A stretch of 64,000 nt of DNA from Voacanga thouarsii (taxonomy: Eukaryota > Streptophyta > Magnoliopsida > Gentianales > Apocynaceae): positions 1,860,001-1,924,000 of the forward strand of contig JANUWF010002208.1 in NCBI GenBank assembly GCA_026120185.1. Direction: 5' to 3'. Positions 46,807 to 58,452 of this stretch are shown piece after piece; the first letter of the stretch is position 1; each line of letters starts with the position of its first letter. The translations under genes and the position numbers were made by a program. Below the pieces are notes generated by a model, which worked only from the letters and a program-made list of their open reading frames with translations, searched no databases and was not told the DNA's origin.

Positions 46807-49800
46807 CAACAGCAGCAGCAATGAAGCCAACCCTTTTCGTGCTTAAATCAAACCTCAAATGGAATCCTTTATTGCATTCGCCAAATCCATTTAAACCCTT
46901 GTTTGATTCCCGCAAAAGGAAACCACTCAGGATTTCTAGTTGTAAATCATCTGGGTTTACTCTTAAATGCTTCTTTGCCAACAATTCTAGCAATAGTACT
47001 GTTACCAAGGAAAAGCTATCAGCAGAAAAAATTCAAGAAAGCCAACTTGAAAAGCTTGCTAATATTATTCTTAAAGCCCTCAAGGTTTTTCAGAAGCCTG
47101 CGGCGGCTGCTGTGGTTGTGGGACTATTACTAATGTGTGATCCTATTTCAGCATTGGCAGCCTCCGGTGGCAGAGTGGGTGGTCAGTCATTTTCGTCCCG
47201 GTCATCATATTCCTCCTCATCCAGAAGTTACTCGGTCCCGAGGACATCTGGTGGGAGTTTTTCGTACTCTGTTCCATATTATGCACCCTCGCCGTTCGGA
47301 TTTGGTGGTAGTGGTGTTTATGTAGGACCAGCAGTGGGTGTTGGTTCGAGCTTTTTCCTAATTATGGTGGGCTTTGCTGCCTTCATATTGGTTTCTGGAT
47401 TTTTATCAGATAGGTCGGAGGGTGGAGTGCTCACTGCCACTGAGAAGACAAGTGTTCTGAAGCTGCAGGTATATTTTACTACTCTTTGTAATTGATTGTC
47501 ATTGATTCAATTCGAGTACACAAGTTGTTTGTTAGTAGTTCGCTGAATTGGTTAAATAGGTTATTTGGCTAGTATGATGCAATTGTTGGAGGTTGGCCAT
47601 TTATTTGTACTGTTTCTTTTTACCCGACCGGTTGAGGAATTAGTGCGACTGATAAGCTCAGAGGACTACCAGGTTAATTTCCGTGGCCTAAACGGGGTAT
47701 TTTAAGTGTTTGAAATATTAATTGGTTTTCTTGTGTGGTTTAAAGGGCAGAAAAACTTATGTGGTTATTAAGATATTAGGTGCTTAACGATAAATGATAG
47801 TATATGTTTGAAATGAAGAGAATTCAGAACTGAATTCAATTTACTGCTTTCTGTCACTGGAGACTATGCTGTGGACTTGCATTTATAAGTGATTTTGCCA
47901 ATTTTATAGCACAGTTCCCTGATACTGAGCTTATGCGGTCAAAGAAATCTTTGACAACCTCAAATTTACATGGAAAAGATGAGTCTTTGCAACAATTATC
48001 TGTAAAAGGATATACTTGAATATCTTTTGCTTTATCATCTATGGCTCAATAAAGTTTTTTTTTTTCCATTCTTTTTTATAGATATGCCATGACTAAATTG
48101 GCGCTAAATGCCTACTCTGGGTGTATGTTATGCCACTGAATTCCTTGATTAGAAAGTTGAAGTATTGTGGGAATATGTATAAGGTTTTTCACTAGCCAAT
48201 AATTTCTTACAGTTTTTTAAGGTTTTTGGGGTGACAGGCATCTTCTATTTCTAAATCCTAATTATTGTCACAAGGGTTATCTTACTGTGTCTAAGTTTCT
48301 TTCTCTCTCTCTCTCTCTCTCTCTCTCATACTTGGCTGTTTACACATTGTGCAATGTGAGGCTTTAATGATAGCATATTAACCAATTTGATTGGGCTCCA
48401 TCAATCCTCTTGAAACCTCATATTGCATTGTACCACTAAAAACTGCCTATGCTTCTCCTATGAGGCCTCACTATCACTCCTTTCTAGGCATTTTCTTGAC
48501 ATGAGTTTGCACGTTGCAGCAAGTGGTCAGCATACTTCTCTCTGTGCACGCTAAGTATGATAATTTACTTGATACTTCAAACATAACTTGCCTAAGAGAC
48601 AAATTTCGGGGCGAAAGTCCATGTTAGATAATGTGCTTATTCTGGTCTTTTGAACTTTTTCGCTGCAATCACATGGTGGCTGGGATGTAGTGCTATGTAT
48701 GTTGTGTCACTCTTTTAGATTATGAAGATATGGCAGAGAATGATTAGATGTTAAGTTAAACTGTTAAAGTCTTGGGGATGCTTTCTTTCCTGATCAATGG
48801 CTGATTGGAGCTGTCTTTTATGATAAAAAGAAGATGCCTGAGACCATTAATGTTGTTAGAGATTTCAGGGTTGTATTCTCAAGGTTTTCCTGCCTTGCTT
48901 GGTGTCGAGATTTGTCTAGAATTTCTTTGAATTGGTAATGATGGGGGAAAAAGCAGGATATAATATAAGTTGAATTCATGAGATTTTGAAGTGAAAAACT
49001 AACTAAGAAACTGGAAGTCTAAATATTAGGTTTTCTTAATCATTTTGACTAAGTAAACCTATCCTGATCTCTTCTTGGCCTTCTTCTGGATATTTCGTTC
49101 TCTACAAGCCATATACAGAGTATTGCTCTCTTTGTAGCATCAGCATATCCTCTATTTGTATTCTTTGCAAACATGCCGGGAGCACAGGATGTAAAGTCTT
49201 TTTTCTGTATGAGTTTGTTTGATCTATATTATAGGACATGAGCAATACATAATTTAATGCTTCCTAAGTTCTGGCAATAAAGAGTTAGACCTTTCATTTT
49301 CTTAAGTTTCAATTTTATAGCGTGCCATGGAAGTGCTTATTTGAATTACTTTTTTCTGTATTTAGTTTTATTCATTTTGTTTATGCTATTCTTCTTTGCA
49401 CTTCTTTCTCAATTTCTTCTTTCATGTTATGAAGGTTGGTTTATTGGGTATGGGTAGATCCCTTCAACGGGACCTTGACCGGATAGCTGAAACTGCGGAT
49501 ACATCCACCTCTGAGGGTTTAGGCTATGTATTGACTGGTAAAGTTTATCAAGTTTGTCATAGTTATTTTTCCTGCTTTTTTGTTCTCCATAGGGAACAAA
49601 AAATGCTGCAACTACAGGAGTAAATTATAGATCGTCAACATGTTCGAGGCATGTCTTTATGTTTTTAAGTTATTGTGTGACTAGATCCTTTTACCACAAA
49701 AGAGAATCAATTCTCATACATTTACTTAAATTATGCAAAAGAGAAAAGACAATGCTTTCTGAATATGGTCTGATGGCTTGTTGTCTAATTTAGGAATATG

Positions 49801-52800
49801 ATAATTGATTCTCATACGTTTACTTGCTATCTGGTGTTCCTGGTGAACTTGTGAAGTGCTTCTACTGTAGTTCTAATCGTAAAGTCAGAATTTATCTTTT
49901 CAAGCAAGTTTTCTTTAGTTTATTAAATGCAGACTGTAAAGCTAGTAATCTGAAAGCCATCTTCGTTTTTGTGCCTCTTGAGGGAAGGCAAGAGGGTTTA
50001 ATTTTGGCACTTTTTGAGTTTGTAGTTATCAAGTTGGACATTGAACACAAGGTGAATGGTTGAGAGTGTGTATGGGCATGCACATGTATCAGGATTTTGT
50101 ATTTTGCAGTGCTATAACATATAATCGCTTCTGATATTTTCACTTTCATTGCAGAGACTACACTAGCTTTGCTCCGGCATCCAGATTATTGCATCTCTGC
50201 ATATTCATCTGTAAGTAAATTACATCAATTTCCTACTAAATTTGATGCTGGACTTGTTATATATCGTCACCCATTTCTTACCATCTACCATCATATTTTG
50301 CTGGATTTCATTTTAGATGATGAAGTGTAGTGATGCACAATGGTTATGCTATTGTGTATATATTTGCTATCTTTTGGCCACATAATGCACGTTGATGTAC
50401 TGATATGTTTGTGTTTGGTGAAATGATATACTTAAACCATTAAGTATCAGTTTTTGGGCTTAACTTTCTACAACACTGGTGGGACATTTCTAGGTATTGT
50501 AGTGTGTTTTTGGTCATATTTAAATGTTATTAGGCCTCATGAATGCAATATGTAATTATTCTCCACTGAGGAATAATATTTGATTCCTGGTAAAGCTTTC
50601 GTCTTTATGTCTTTCTGCATAGAGCACAAGCCAGAAATGGGGATCCTTGGACGTGGTCTCTAGGGGGGTTAGATCTACACTTTCATGACCCTTGCAAGAT
50701 GCAAGCAATGAGGCTGTTTATGTATTGGAACCACTGACATCTAAGCATCAAAGCTATCCTGTTCTTGAGTCACTCTCTCTCTTTCTCTCGGGACTTGCCT
50801 TTATCAATTGAAGCAACATATGGGAATGTTACTGAGAGTTAGTCTATCAGCTTGTCTTTGTCTCTATATCCTTATGTGATTCCTGGTTCAAATGGACTTG
50901 GATACAAGAGTGTTCCCCAAAGCATCTTATTGCTTATTTCCTGGTCAAAACTATAGAGTCATATCTGCAAGATAAAACAACTCAAATTTGATAGTCCATC
51001 TGCTATGAGGCAACTACATTAGAAAAATGTTTGTGTACCATATGAATGGCAATATCACAAACTTGAACTGTTCTATAAGTTTTCTTTTTGTAACCTGCAG
51101 AGGTGTGTGAGCCATATCTAATGCCATTTTTACCTTATAATATGGGTTCTATACACATTCTAAAACAGTCTGTGTCAAATAGTTGCAGATCCATGCTTTT
51201 TCTTTAAATCTCTTTTCTCCAACTAATGTAATGCCTTCATCATTTTCTGCTGTTGCAGTGCTTGGAGCTTCTTTCCCTGAACTTATGAATTTCATTCATT
51301 TATCTATTTGAATGATTGATATGCCTCATGGATTGTTGTTGTTTCTTCCAAGAATAGGCATACTTACCACACTGGTATTGTTTATATGACTTGTCTTCAT
51401 GCTGTAATCTTGGATTTGCTTCTTATTTGGCAATATGAGTTCAATATTCCTTTTGGGAGAGTAAAAGCAATTAGGGGAGACAAATTTGTAAAATACAATG
51501 GGAGACAACATGAACATTCCTGTGATTTTGCATGTGGAATACAGAATAAACAGAGAGCAGTTCTTATATGCTCGCTATTGTATATTCTCAATTCAAAAAT
51601 AAAATAGGTTTGTATCCTGCAGGTAAAAGACATAAAGAAAATGAAAGATCTAAATTATGTGGGTAAGATCATCTAGTAAAAAGCCTTAATAAGACGTCTG
51701 AACTATGGTGGAAAGTTTATTTATGTTTTATTTTTATTTTTTAAAGTTATTTATCTATTTTTTGTCATGGCTGCAACTTTGTAGGGACATATACTTCTGA
51801 CATTGATTTTCCCTTGTACTTTTATCTGCTAGGGTGAAGAATAATCATTTTATTGCTTGAAAGATATTATCTTTTTCTCCTCCAGTTCATGTGCACCTCT
51901 TATGTTAATGGTTTTCTTTTCTTTTCTCATAAATTAGTTATGCTAAGTAATTTCTTTAATTTCTCTGAAGTTAATTCAACACTTGTTCCTGTTGTATGTA
52001 CGGCAGACTGATCTTAAGAGGAACATGGAGGAAGGAGAGAAAAGATTTAATCAGCTTTCTATTGAAGAACGTGGCAAGTTTGACGAGGAGACACTAGTCA
52101 ATGTGAACAATATAAAAAAGAGAAGCTCGACAAGCCAAAGAGCAAGCGGATTTAGTAATGAGTATATAGTGGTAAGGATGACTTAAGATTATTTAAATTT
52201 CTATGCTCTTTGGAATTGGTCGAAGTTTACTTGCATGAATGAGAAATTTTCACTATTATATCATATTTTGAAGAGTCCATTAGAATGAAATGAAATGGTA
52301 CAGGTGCGACTCTACTGCTCTTCTGGTTTTGGGTGATATGATCTAGGGCTCAATCAAATGACCTTATTAGGTTATGACGCCTTTATCTTTTAGTTTTGTG
52401 ACTTTTCACACTTCATACTGAAGAAATCATGTTGGACTATAATATTTTTCATTAATCTGAGGCAAAGCTTCAATAACCTATAGAAACTTTTGCTGAGCTA
52501 GCTGAATAAAAAGGTTTAGGATGTTCTTTGAACTCTATGTATGAGTTCTAAATCACCACTATTTCACCAGATTATTTCCAATTTGAAATATTCAAACATT
52601 TGTTTCAAAAGAGGCTTGATCACTGAGTGCTATACAAGTCTAAAGAATCATCTACTTGAAGTGGAATATGGAACAGAAAAGCTGTTAAATGGTTTGAGAA
52701 TCCTGTGTGTAGAGTAGAAGTATGATGGTCCTTTTGTCCTTATGGGTTAGAGAAACAGTCCTCATTTGTACAAGTACTTTTACGGCATTTCCCGGATAGT

Positions 52801-53529
52801 TTAGGATCTGATTGTGTGTATACCATCAGTTATTCGCCACATCTTGATCCTGGGTATTTCAACTCAAACAAACTGAAATCTGATAGTTAATTCTTTCTTT
52901 GGTCTTCTGACATGTTCTGATGGTGCATCAGATTGAAAACCTCTGCTTATTTGTTTTTGAGATGTGATGGCAAATTGAGATCACATTTAAAGATCAATAA
53001 ATCAACAAATATTTGAGTTATTTTCAATCCGTTTTCTTCTCTCAACCAAAGAACCACTTTTGACTGCTATAATGTTCTCATCTGTTTTGACATATGCTTT
53101 TAGTGTTAACCTAACAATCCACGACAGTGAGAAATTGAACTGTGCACACGTTTTATCATTGTTTTTTTTTTTTATATTATAAATTCTGGTGTCCTTTATG
53201 ATTGGCTAATAATTCGCCTTGACTATTTTTTGATTCTTCCCTAGGTAACAATATTGGTTGCTGCCGAAGGTGTGCATAAGTTGCCTACTATCAATGGTAG
53301 CTCGGACTTGAAGGAAGCCTTGCAAAAGCTTGCCTCTATCCCTGCTCGTAAGACACTGGTAAATGAGTAATACAGCTTTAAGGAATCTCTTCTTTGTATT
53401 TCTTCTTGCATCCTACTCATAGTACCATCCGTGCAGGCAGTCGAAGTTTTATGGACACCCCAAAATGAAAATGATGTCTTATCAGAGCGTGAATTACTTG
53501 AAGATTACCCCTTGTTGCGGCCACTATGA
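46797..53529 (+). CDS. FLAP1: FLAP1-like chloroplast membrane protein (DUF1517), six exons, 400 aa
   Basis: Exons: 46797-47468, 49435-49537, 50155-50210, 52007-52171, 53245-53358, 53437-53529. All introns are GT-AG and phases join cleanly to 400 codons plus TGA. Residues 1-60 are rich in Ser, Lys and Arg and poor in acids, as in a transit peptide. Hydrophobic segments lie at 101-122 and 183-203, with a Ser/Tyr/Gly-rich stretch between. Residues 205-400 are the conserved DUF1517 part (VGLLGMGRSLQRDLDRIAE, LLRHPDYCIS, EEGEKRFNQLSIEERGKFDE). In Arabidopsis, FLAP1 (At1g54520) is a thylakoid/envelope protein that tunes proton balance and non-photochemical quenching in fluctuating light. Assignment rests on recognised sequence. 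An upstream in-frame TTG at 46779 was not used as start. Confidence 0.9.
47469..49434 (+). other. Intron 1 of the FLAP1-like gene
   Basis: 1966 bases, T-rich. Contains a (CT)n microsatellite at about 48302-48328. No transposon or internal exon recognised. Confidence 0.85.
49538..50154 (+). other. Intron 2 of the FLAP1-like gene
   Basis: 617 bases, donor G/GTAAAG and acceptor TTGCAG. It splits a Glu codon (phase 1). The open frames at 49824-50149 are intronic chance frames. Confidence 0.85.
50211..52006 (+). other. Intron 3 of the FLAP1-like gene
   Basis: 1796 bases between GTAAGT and CGGCAG. Nothing else recognised; open frames near 51330-51630 on both strands overlap each other and lack known motifs. 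Confidence 0.85.
52172..53244 (+). other. Intron 4 of the FLAP1-like gene
   Basis: 1073 bases between GTAAGG and CCCTAG. AT-rich, no feature recognised. Confidence 0.85.
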
Positions 53530-53735
53530 GGATTTAAAAGCATCCTGCTTGCCAGTTCTCAAGGTGTCCTTAGGACAAACCCTTTTTCTGATTCCCAAAT
53601 ACAGAGTATGTGTAATCAACGGAAACACACTTGTGCAAAATTTGATGCCTGATACTTGTTTTGCTATGCTGCCAACCAACAGTGTATATATCAGAGTAAT
53701 ACTTGTACATAATAAATGTGATGCAATTCTTTCCT
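53530..53735 (+). terminator. 3' UTR and poly(A) signal of the FLAP1-like gene
   Basis: AATAAA at 53711-53716, followed by a T-rich stretch, about 180 bases after the stop codon. Cleavage is expected near 53730-53740. Confidence 0.7.
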
Positions 53736-53739
53736 AATT

Positions 53740-54110
53740 CTTGAAAGCAAGTTCGGGGTAGGCTAGGCATGAAAAGCTGTCACCAAATGATATCGATACT
53801 GTCTTTTAGACAAGCTACTGCTGCCCCCTCCCCCCCCCCACCCCAAATCCACCTCTCTCTTCCTCTCTTCTCATTGCCACCACCATGGGGGTTCAACAGT
53901 TAATACATATCAGTGGCAATATGTATGGCCTTTTTCAGTGAAAGCGTGTTTAATGGTGAGTATAATTTGTGTTAGAAGCAGCCAAAGAATTATTTTGCGG
54001 ATGCAAGATAAATGAATTGGACGGACAATAATAAGAATAATAAAACTGATAATAGTAGCAAAAAATAAAAAATAAAAAGTCCGTGTTGGTTTTTCATCTT
54101 TGGGGAAAAT
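53740..54110. other. Intergenic sequence downstream of the FLAP1-like gene
   Basis: Has a C-rich run at 53823-53843 and AATAAAAA-type runs near 54040-54080. No gene or element recognised. Confidence 0.6.
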
Positions 54111-54119
54111 TTGTCAATT

Positions 54120-54635
54120 TAGTCCTTTAACATTTTTGTCTTAGAGAGTTAAGTATTTTTTTTAACTAGTTAAGTCTCCTAACTATTTTTTTCAGTTGAA
54201 ATAATCCTTATGACTATTTTTGTTACTTACATCGTTAACACGGCCTTTATTAGAGGGGTAAATTTGGTACTTCACTATTCTTTCCACTTTAAACTCAAAA
54301 AAAAAATTAATTTAATCTTTTAATTTTTATTTTTGATAGTTTTGGCCCCTCTTCTTTTTCTTTTTCTTTTTTTTAACTTTTAAGTTCTCTAACTATTTTC
54401 AAACAACTTTTTTTGTCCTTATATCCATTTCTATTAGTTAGACTATCAAAAATAGACATGAGATTTTACACATGACATTCTTTAGAGGGGCAAATTTAGT
54501 AGTTTACTATTTTTTCCACTTTAAAACATTCGCTTCTATCATTTTATCTAACTTTTCTGTTTTTTTTTTCTCCTTTTTCATCATCTCATGCTTCATTATT
54601 CTCTCCACTTTAAAACCACTTCAAAGGAACTAAGT
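54120..54635. repeat. Diverged tandem repeat of about 232 bp
   Basis: TAGAGGGGTAAATTTGG plus a TTTCCACTTTAAA phrase at 54251 recurs at 54483 with the same order of AACTATTTT and GTCCTTAT-like phrases before it. A third partial copy ends near 54615. Confidence 0.65.
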
Positions 54636-54649
54636 GTAGGATTTCCATC

Positions 54650-57600
54650 ATACAAACTAATTTTCATACAACGAAAAAATAAAATAAAATTCACGCAAAG
54701 AATCACTTGTATGTAATTAAATGGATTATGAGAAAGAAGAAAAATTAATTATCTAAAAAAAATGCAACTTTAAAATTTTTCCTTTCACGTGAATCCTCTT
54801 CAAAAGTCGATATAATTGAGCCATCAAATTTCAAGAATAGGAATTCTCTGATAGTAATACACACAAAGAATTGTACTCAAGTTAGGCACTAAAACCCTAT
54901 GTTAGTAGATAATATGCGGTTGGTTTGGGATTAATTTGGACAGAAGAAAGAGAAAACAATTTTCCAGAATAGAAAACAGAAAAACAGAAGGTGTAGGGAT
55001 TTTCACAAAATCAACAACCCCCTATTTCACATGGTATATACATATATATACCTCTTTTATTTTTTTCATCACCTCTAAACTTCCTAAACCTTTTTAGGAA
55101 ACAATTAAGGCTTGATGCCTTTTTCACTTACAGAAACTGTGTTTCCTAAATCACTTTTAGAAACAATAGTAATTTAATAGGCTTGGAATTTTTTAAGAAT
55201 TATAATTAGGCCCTATGAATTATAATAAATTTATAATTCACCTATAGAGATTTAATAATCGCAATTCAACCCCAACAAATTATAACACTTCATAATTAGC
55301 CCATAATAATTATTTCTTCTCACAAATTAACTCTATAATATTATCAAATAATATCTTGAGTACCAATTCCTTTATTGTGTGTGACTTATTAGGTTTTCTA
55401 GTCAATTGGTAGCTAATATAAATTAATTCTATCATAATAAAATTAATAATCATTTTTAATAATTAGAATTAATTTATTAATTCTAATTAAGATTAAATTT
55501 ATTAATTCTCTAATTAATAAATCTATATTTAGTATATCATAATTGGTATCTAACAATACATCATGACCATCCAAAATTCTAGAAATTCAAGTGGCTTGAC
55601 ATGAACCATTCAATAGCAAAACGTCAGTACAATAAACTCTTTTCACCATACAATATCTCATTCGATTTAGAGTATGGAATTAGTGTCAACTTCCTCCAGA
55701 ATATTAATTAATTCTGGCCCGAATATTTTAGTATTTGTTTCCAGAATCCAATTCTCAACATGTGTATCAATTGGAACTATTTCCAACACAAAGTCGCCTT
55801 GGTTAAGGACTTCTTGAGTAATGATTCCTACAAATGGCCTTGAGATATTCGCTCATACTATTAGGAGTGGCGAATCATTTATTAACCAAATCAATTACTT
55901 TTGTGTACTTCACGTTGTACCCAATGTTCATCTCATAGGCGGTCTTGTAAGGATTCTAGAGATTGGAATCAAAGTATAACACTTAGCAAACAAAGTATCT
56001 TAGAGTTCTCAAGTCTAAGGATACTTGCACATTTACTATAATGAGATTCTATTACTAGTACTAAATAGTTATCCATGTGATTATCTTATAGTTAGGTAAT
56101 CTAATATACTTATTCAAATAATAAACATCTACGTGTTAACTTTGAATATCACAATACTCACAGATGTGAGAATTGAAGGTAAATACGGCAAATATAAACC
56201 TACAGAAGCATGTCGAAAAACAATAAAATCGCAGAAAAGAGCAACGAAATAGCTTTTATTATTTTACCTCCGCGCTTTATCTTTTGTCTAGAAGGTGTCG
56301 GCGATACTGTCTGAACCACTTCTGGTTCTGTGATCCTTTCTTTAGGCTATTGTCCTGCAAGCCGTCGACTTTTTCTGGGCATCAACACAATGCTTCAAAT
56401 CTTTTGGAATATAACCCGTGCTTGAAAGCTTGGTGAAAGCTAAGGACGAAGAGGATGATCTTCCTTTTCTGACTGAATGCTATCAAGCATTAATCAGAAA
56501 GGTATCGTGTCTCTATTTTTGCTATTGAATAGCACAGAGATCATAGTCTACAGAAAGAAGAAGAAAACGGCTAGAGGAAAGAAAGTCTAGCTTACTCCCA
56601 CAATACGTAGTTCTGTGTAATCTACTTCTATCCTCTTGAATCTCAACTGCCTGGATAATAGGCTATTACCCGGGCATTCAAAATCAAACAGTGACAGTAG
56701 AATTAGAAAAGCCCTCTACCGGAGAAGCCGTAAGGCCCATGTCATGTTAAGTCATCAACTAGACTAAACTTAACTTGTGGGCCTATGGCCCAGTTCATTG
56801 GGTTAAACCTTTAATTCAATTTAATTATTCCTGAACTAATACAAGTCTAATAATTAAATTAATTAAATAACCCAAATGGACCAATATAAACCTTAATTTT
56901 TTTATTTTTATTTTTTTGTAATTTAGACCAGGCCAACCTTAATCATTCAATCTAGGCTCAAGCCCTAAACAACTGATTGACCAACTAAATCAAGCCAATA
57001 AATAATTCTTCTTTTTTGGACCTTTTATTTTATTCTAATCTAATAAATAAACCAGGCTACTCGAATAAAATAAAATTCATTTTATACAATACCAATCCCT
57101 CAACCCAAAACCATGAAGACTTATGGGCTATTCCGAGGACCAAAAGACACATCGCCTTAGCTATTAAAATGACCAAAATACCCCTATTATAGAAATAGCT
57201 GTATTTTGTATTTTGATTATTTCTTAATATCACCATAAGGGAATATTGACCCCAAAGATAATGCTGCATTAGCAAAGTCTCCGACCTATAGGTGTAATGA
57301 CTAAAATACCCCTCTACGCATTGCCATACATTTAGAGAGAAAGAGTGTACTAACACCTCTTTAAAAGATATCTACCATCCTTAGACCCCTAGTCCAATGA
57401 TTCATGACTCCTGGAATGTTTTTGCTTTTCAAGGAAGCTACCCTAAAGCAAACATCCAAGTTATGTTCCCCAAGGCCTTGGATATTTAGATCATTCAAAC
57501 AGTCACAAGGGGCGATATATCGCAGAAGCTATCTTGTACAACTGTCTTAACTAACTAGTCACATATACCCAATATACAAGTATATTGGGTATATACTTGT

Positions 57601-58440
57601 ATATCAACTACAGTATCATCAAATATACTTCAACTACAGTATATCAAAGTACATACTTCTAGCTTCGTCAGACTACCAACTCATACTTAAGCGGTAGAGT
57701 ATTAGTCCACGCTGTAGTAGTAGTAGCTTGGATTTCTTCTAAATAGTACTTTTAGAAACCACTACTATAGGTCCTGTTCTACGTATTCAAAATACGCTTA
57801 TGCTATGAAGTGAGTGGACTACTCACTGGCTAAAGGTAAGCCATTCTCCATTTGGAATTCATAACGCAATAACCTAAACATGATGAGATTTCCATTCTCA
57901 TCAATCGGTTAAGAACAAATGTTTATGTATTAAGTAACCCGTGATCTATACCTTACTGTGAAAGACTACCATTCATATGAGTCACTTATTTAAACACAAT
58001 AAGTCTTTTCCAAACGTAAATCGTGCACAAATAAAATGTAAATTCACAAATAAATTTTAAAAATAAATTTTTTTATTAATAAATTCGATAATTACATTAG
58101 AAACTTAATCTAAAGGGCATATATTCCAACAAAAACCACCGCTTGATCAAATCAAGAAGTATAACACGTGCTAGTCTTAGCACATTAATGATGTCTCACC
58201 TCATTAATACTATGACTAGGGATAATTTAAGCATAAATACAGTTCAGTGTAGTAGGAACCTCACATCACGATCTCTATCATGATTTCCTTAACACAGTGT
58301 TGTACTTGGTGACTTTATCTAGCAATTTTATACACATAAACATATGAAACAAAGAAATTGAAAGATAAAGAATGTCTTTTATTGATTTAATGTGCAAAAG
58401 ACATTGTACAAATGATTGCTTTTAGAGCACAATCCTAACA
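54650..58440 (-). repeat. 3' LTR of Copia G, interrupted by solo LTR F
   Basis: The inner edge is clear: the minus strand reads TGTTAGGATTGTGCTC from 58440, right after a purine-rich tract. The outer edge near 54650 is estimated. Without the 1958-bp insert the LTR is about 1.8 kb. AT-rich, no gene. Confidence 0.7.
56174..58131 (-). mobile_element. Solo LTR F, same family as Copia D
   Basis: Starts TGAAGGTAAATACGG and ends TATTCCAACA, like the inverted ends of the D LTRs. Long stretches align, for example 57093-57300 and 57480-57960 with 22680-22860 and 23030-23510. No internal region accompanies it. Flanks AGAAT and AAAAC match at three of five bases; both differences are transitions, so the duplication is only suggestive. 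Contains a local duplication of TATACTTGTATA near 57578-57606. Confidence 0.8.
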
Positions 58441-58452
58441 ATCTCCACTTAC
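58441..58452 (-). other. Polypurine tract of Copia G
   Basis: The minus strand reads GTAAGTGGAGAT immediately before the LTR start. Confidence 0.7.

Noticed and set aside
46751..47008. Minus-strand 85-codon open frame opposite FLAP1 exon 1
   Set aside because: It mirrors the coding frame of a well-supported exon and has no independent motif.
51326..51633. Possible small gene in intron 3 of the FLAP1-like gene
   Set aside because: Frames on both strands overlap, show no conserved motif, and have no promoter or splice signals that stand out.
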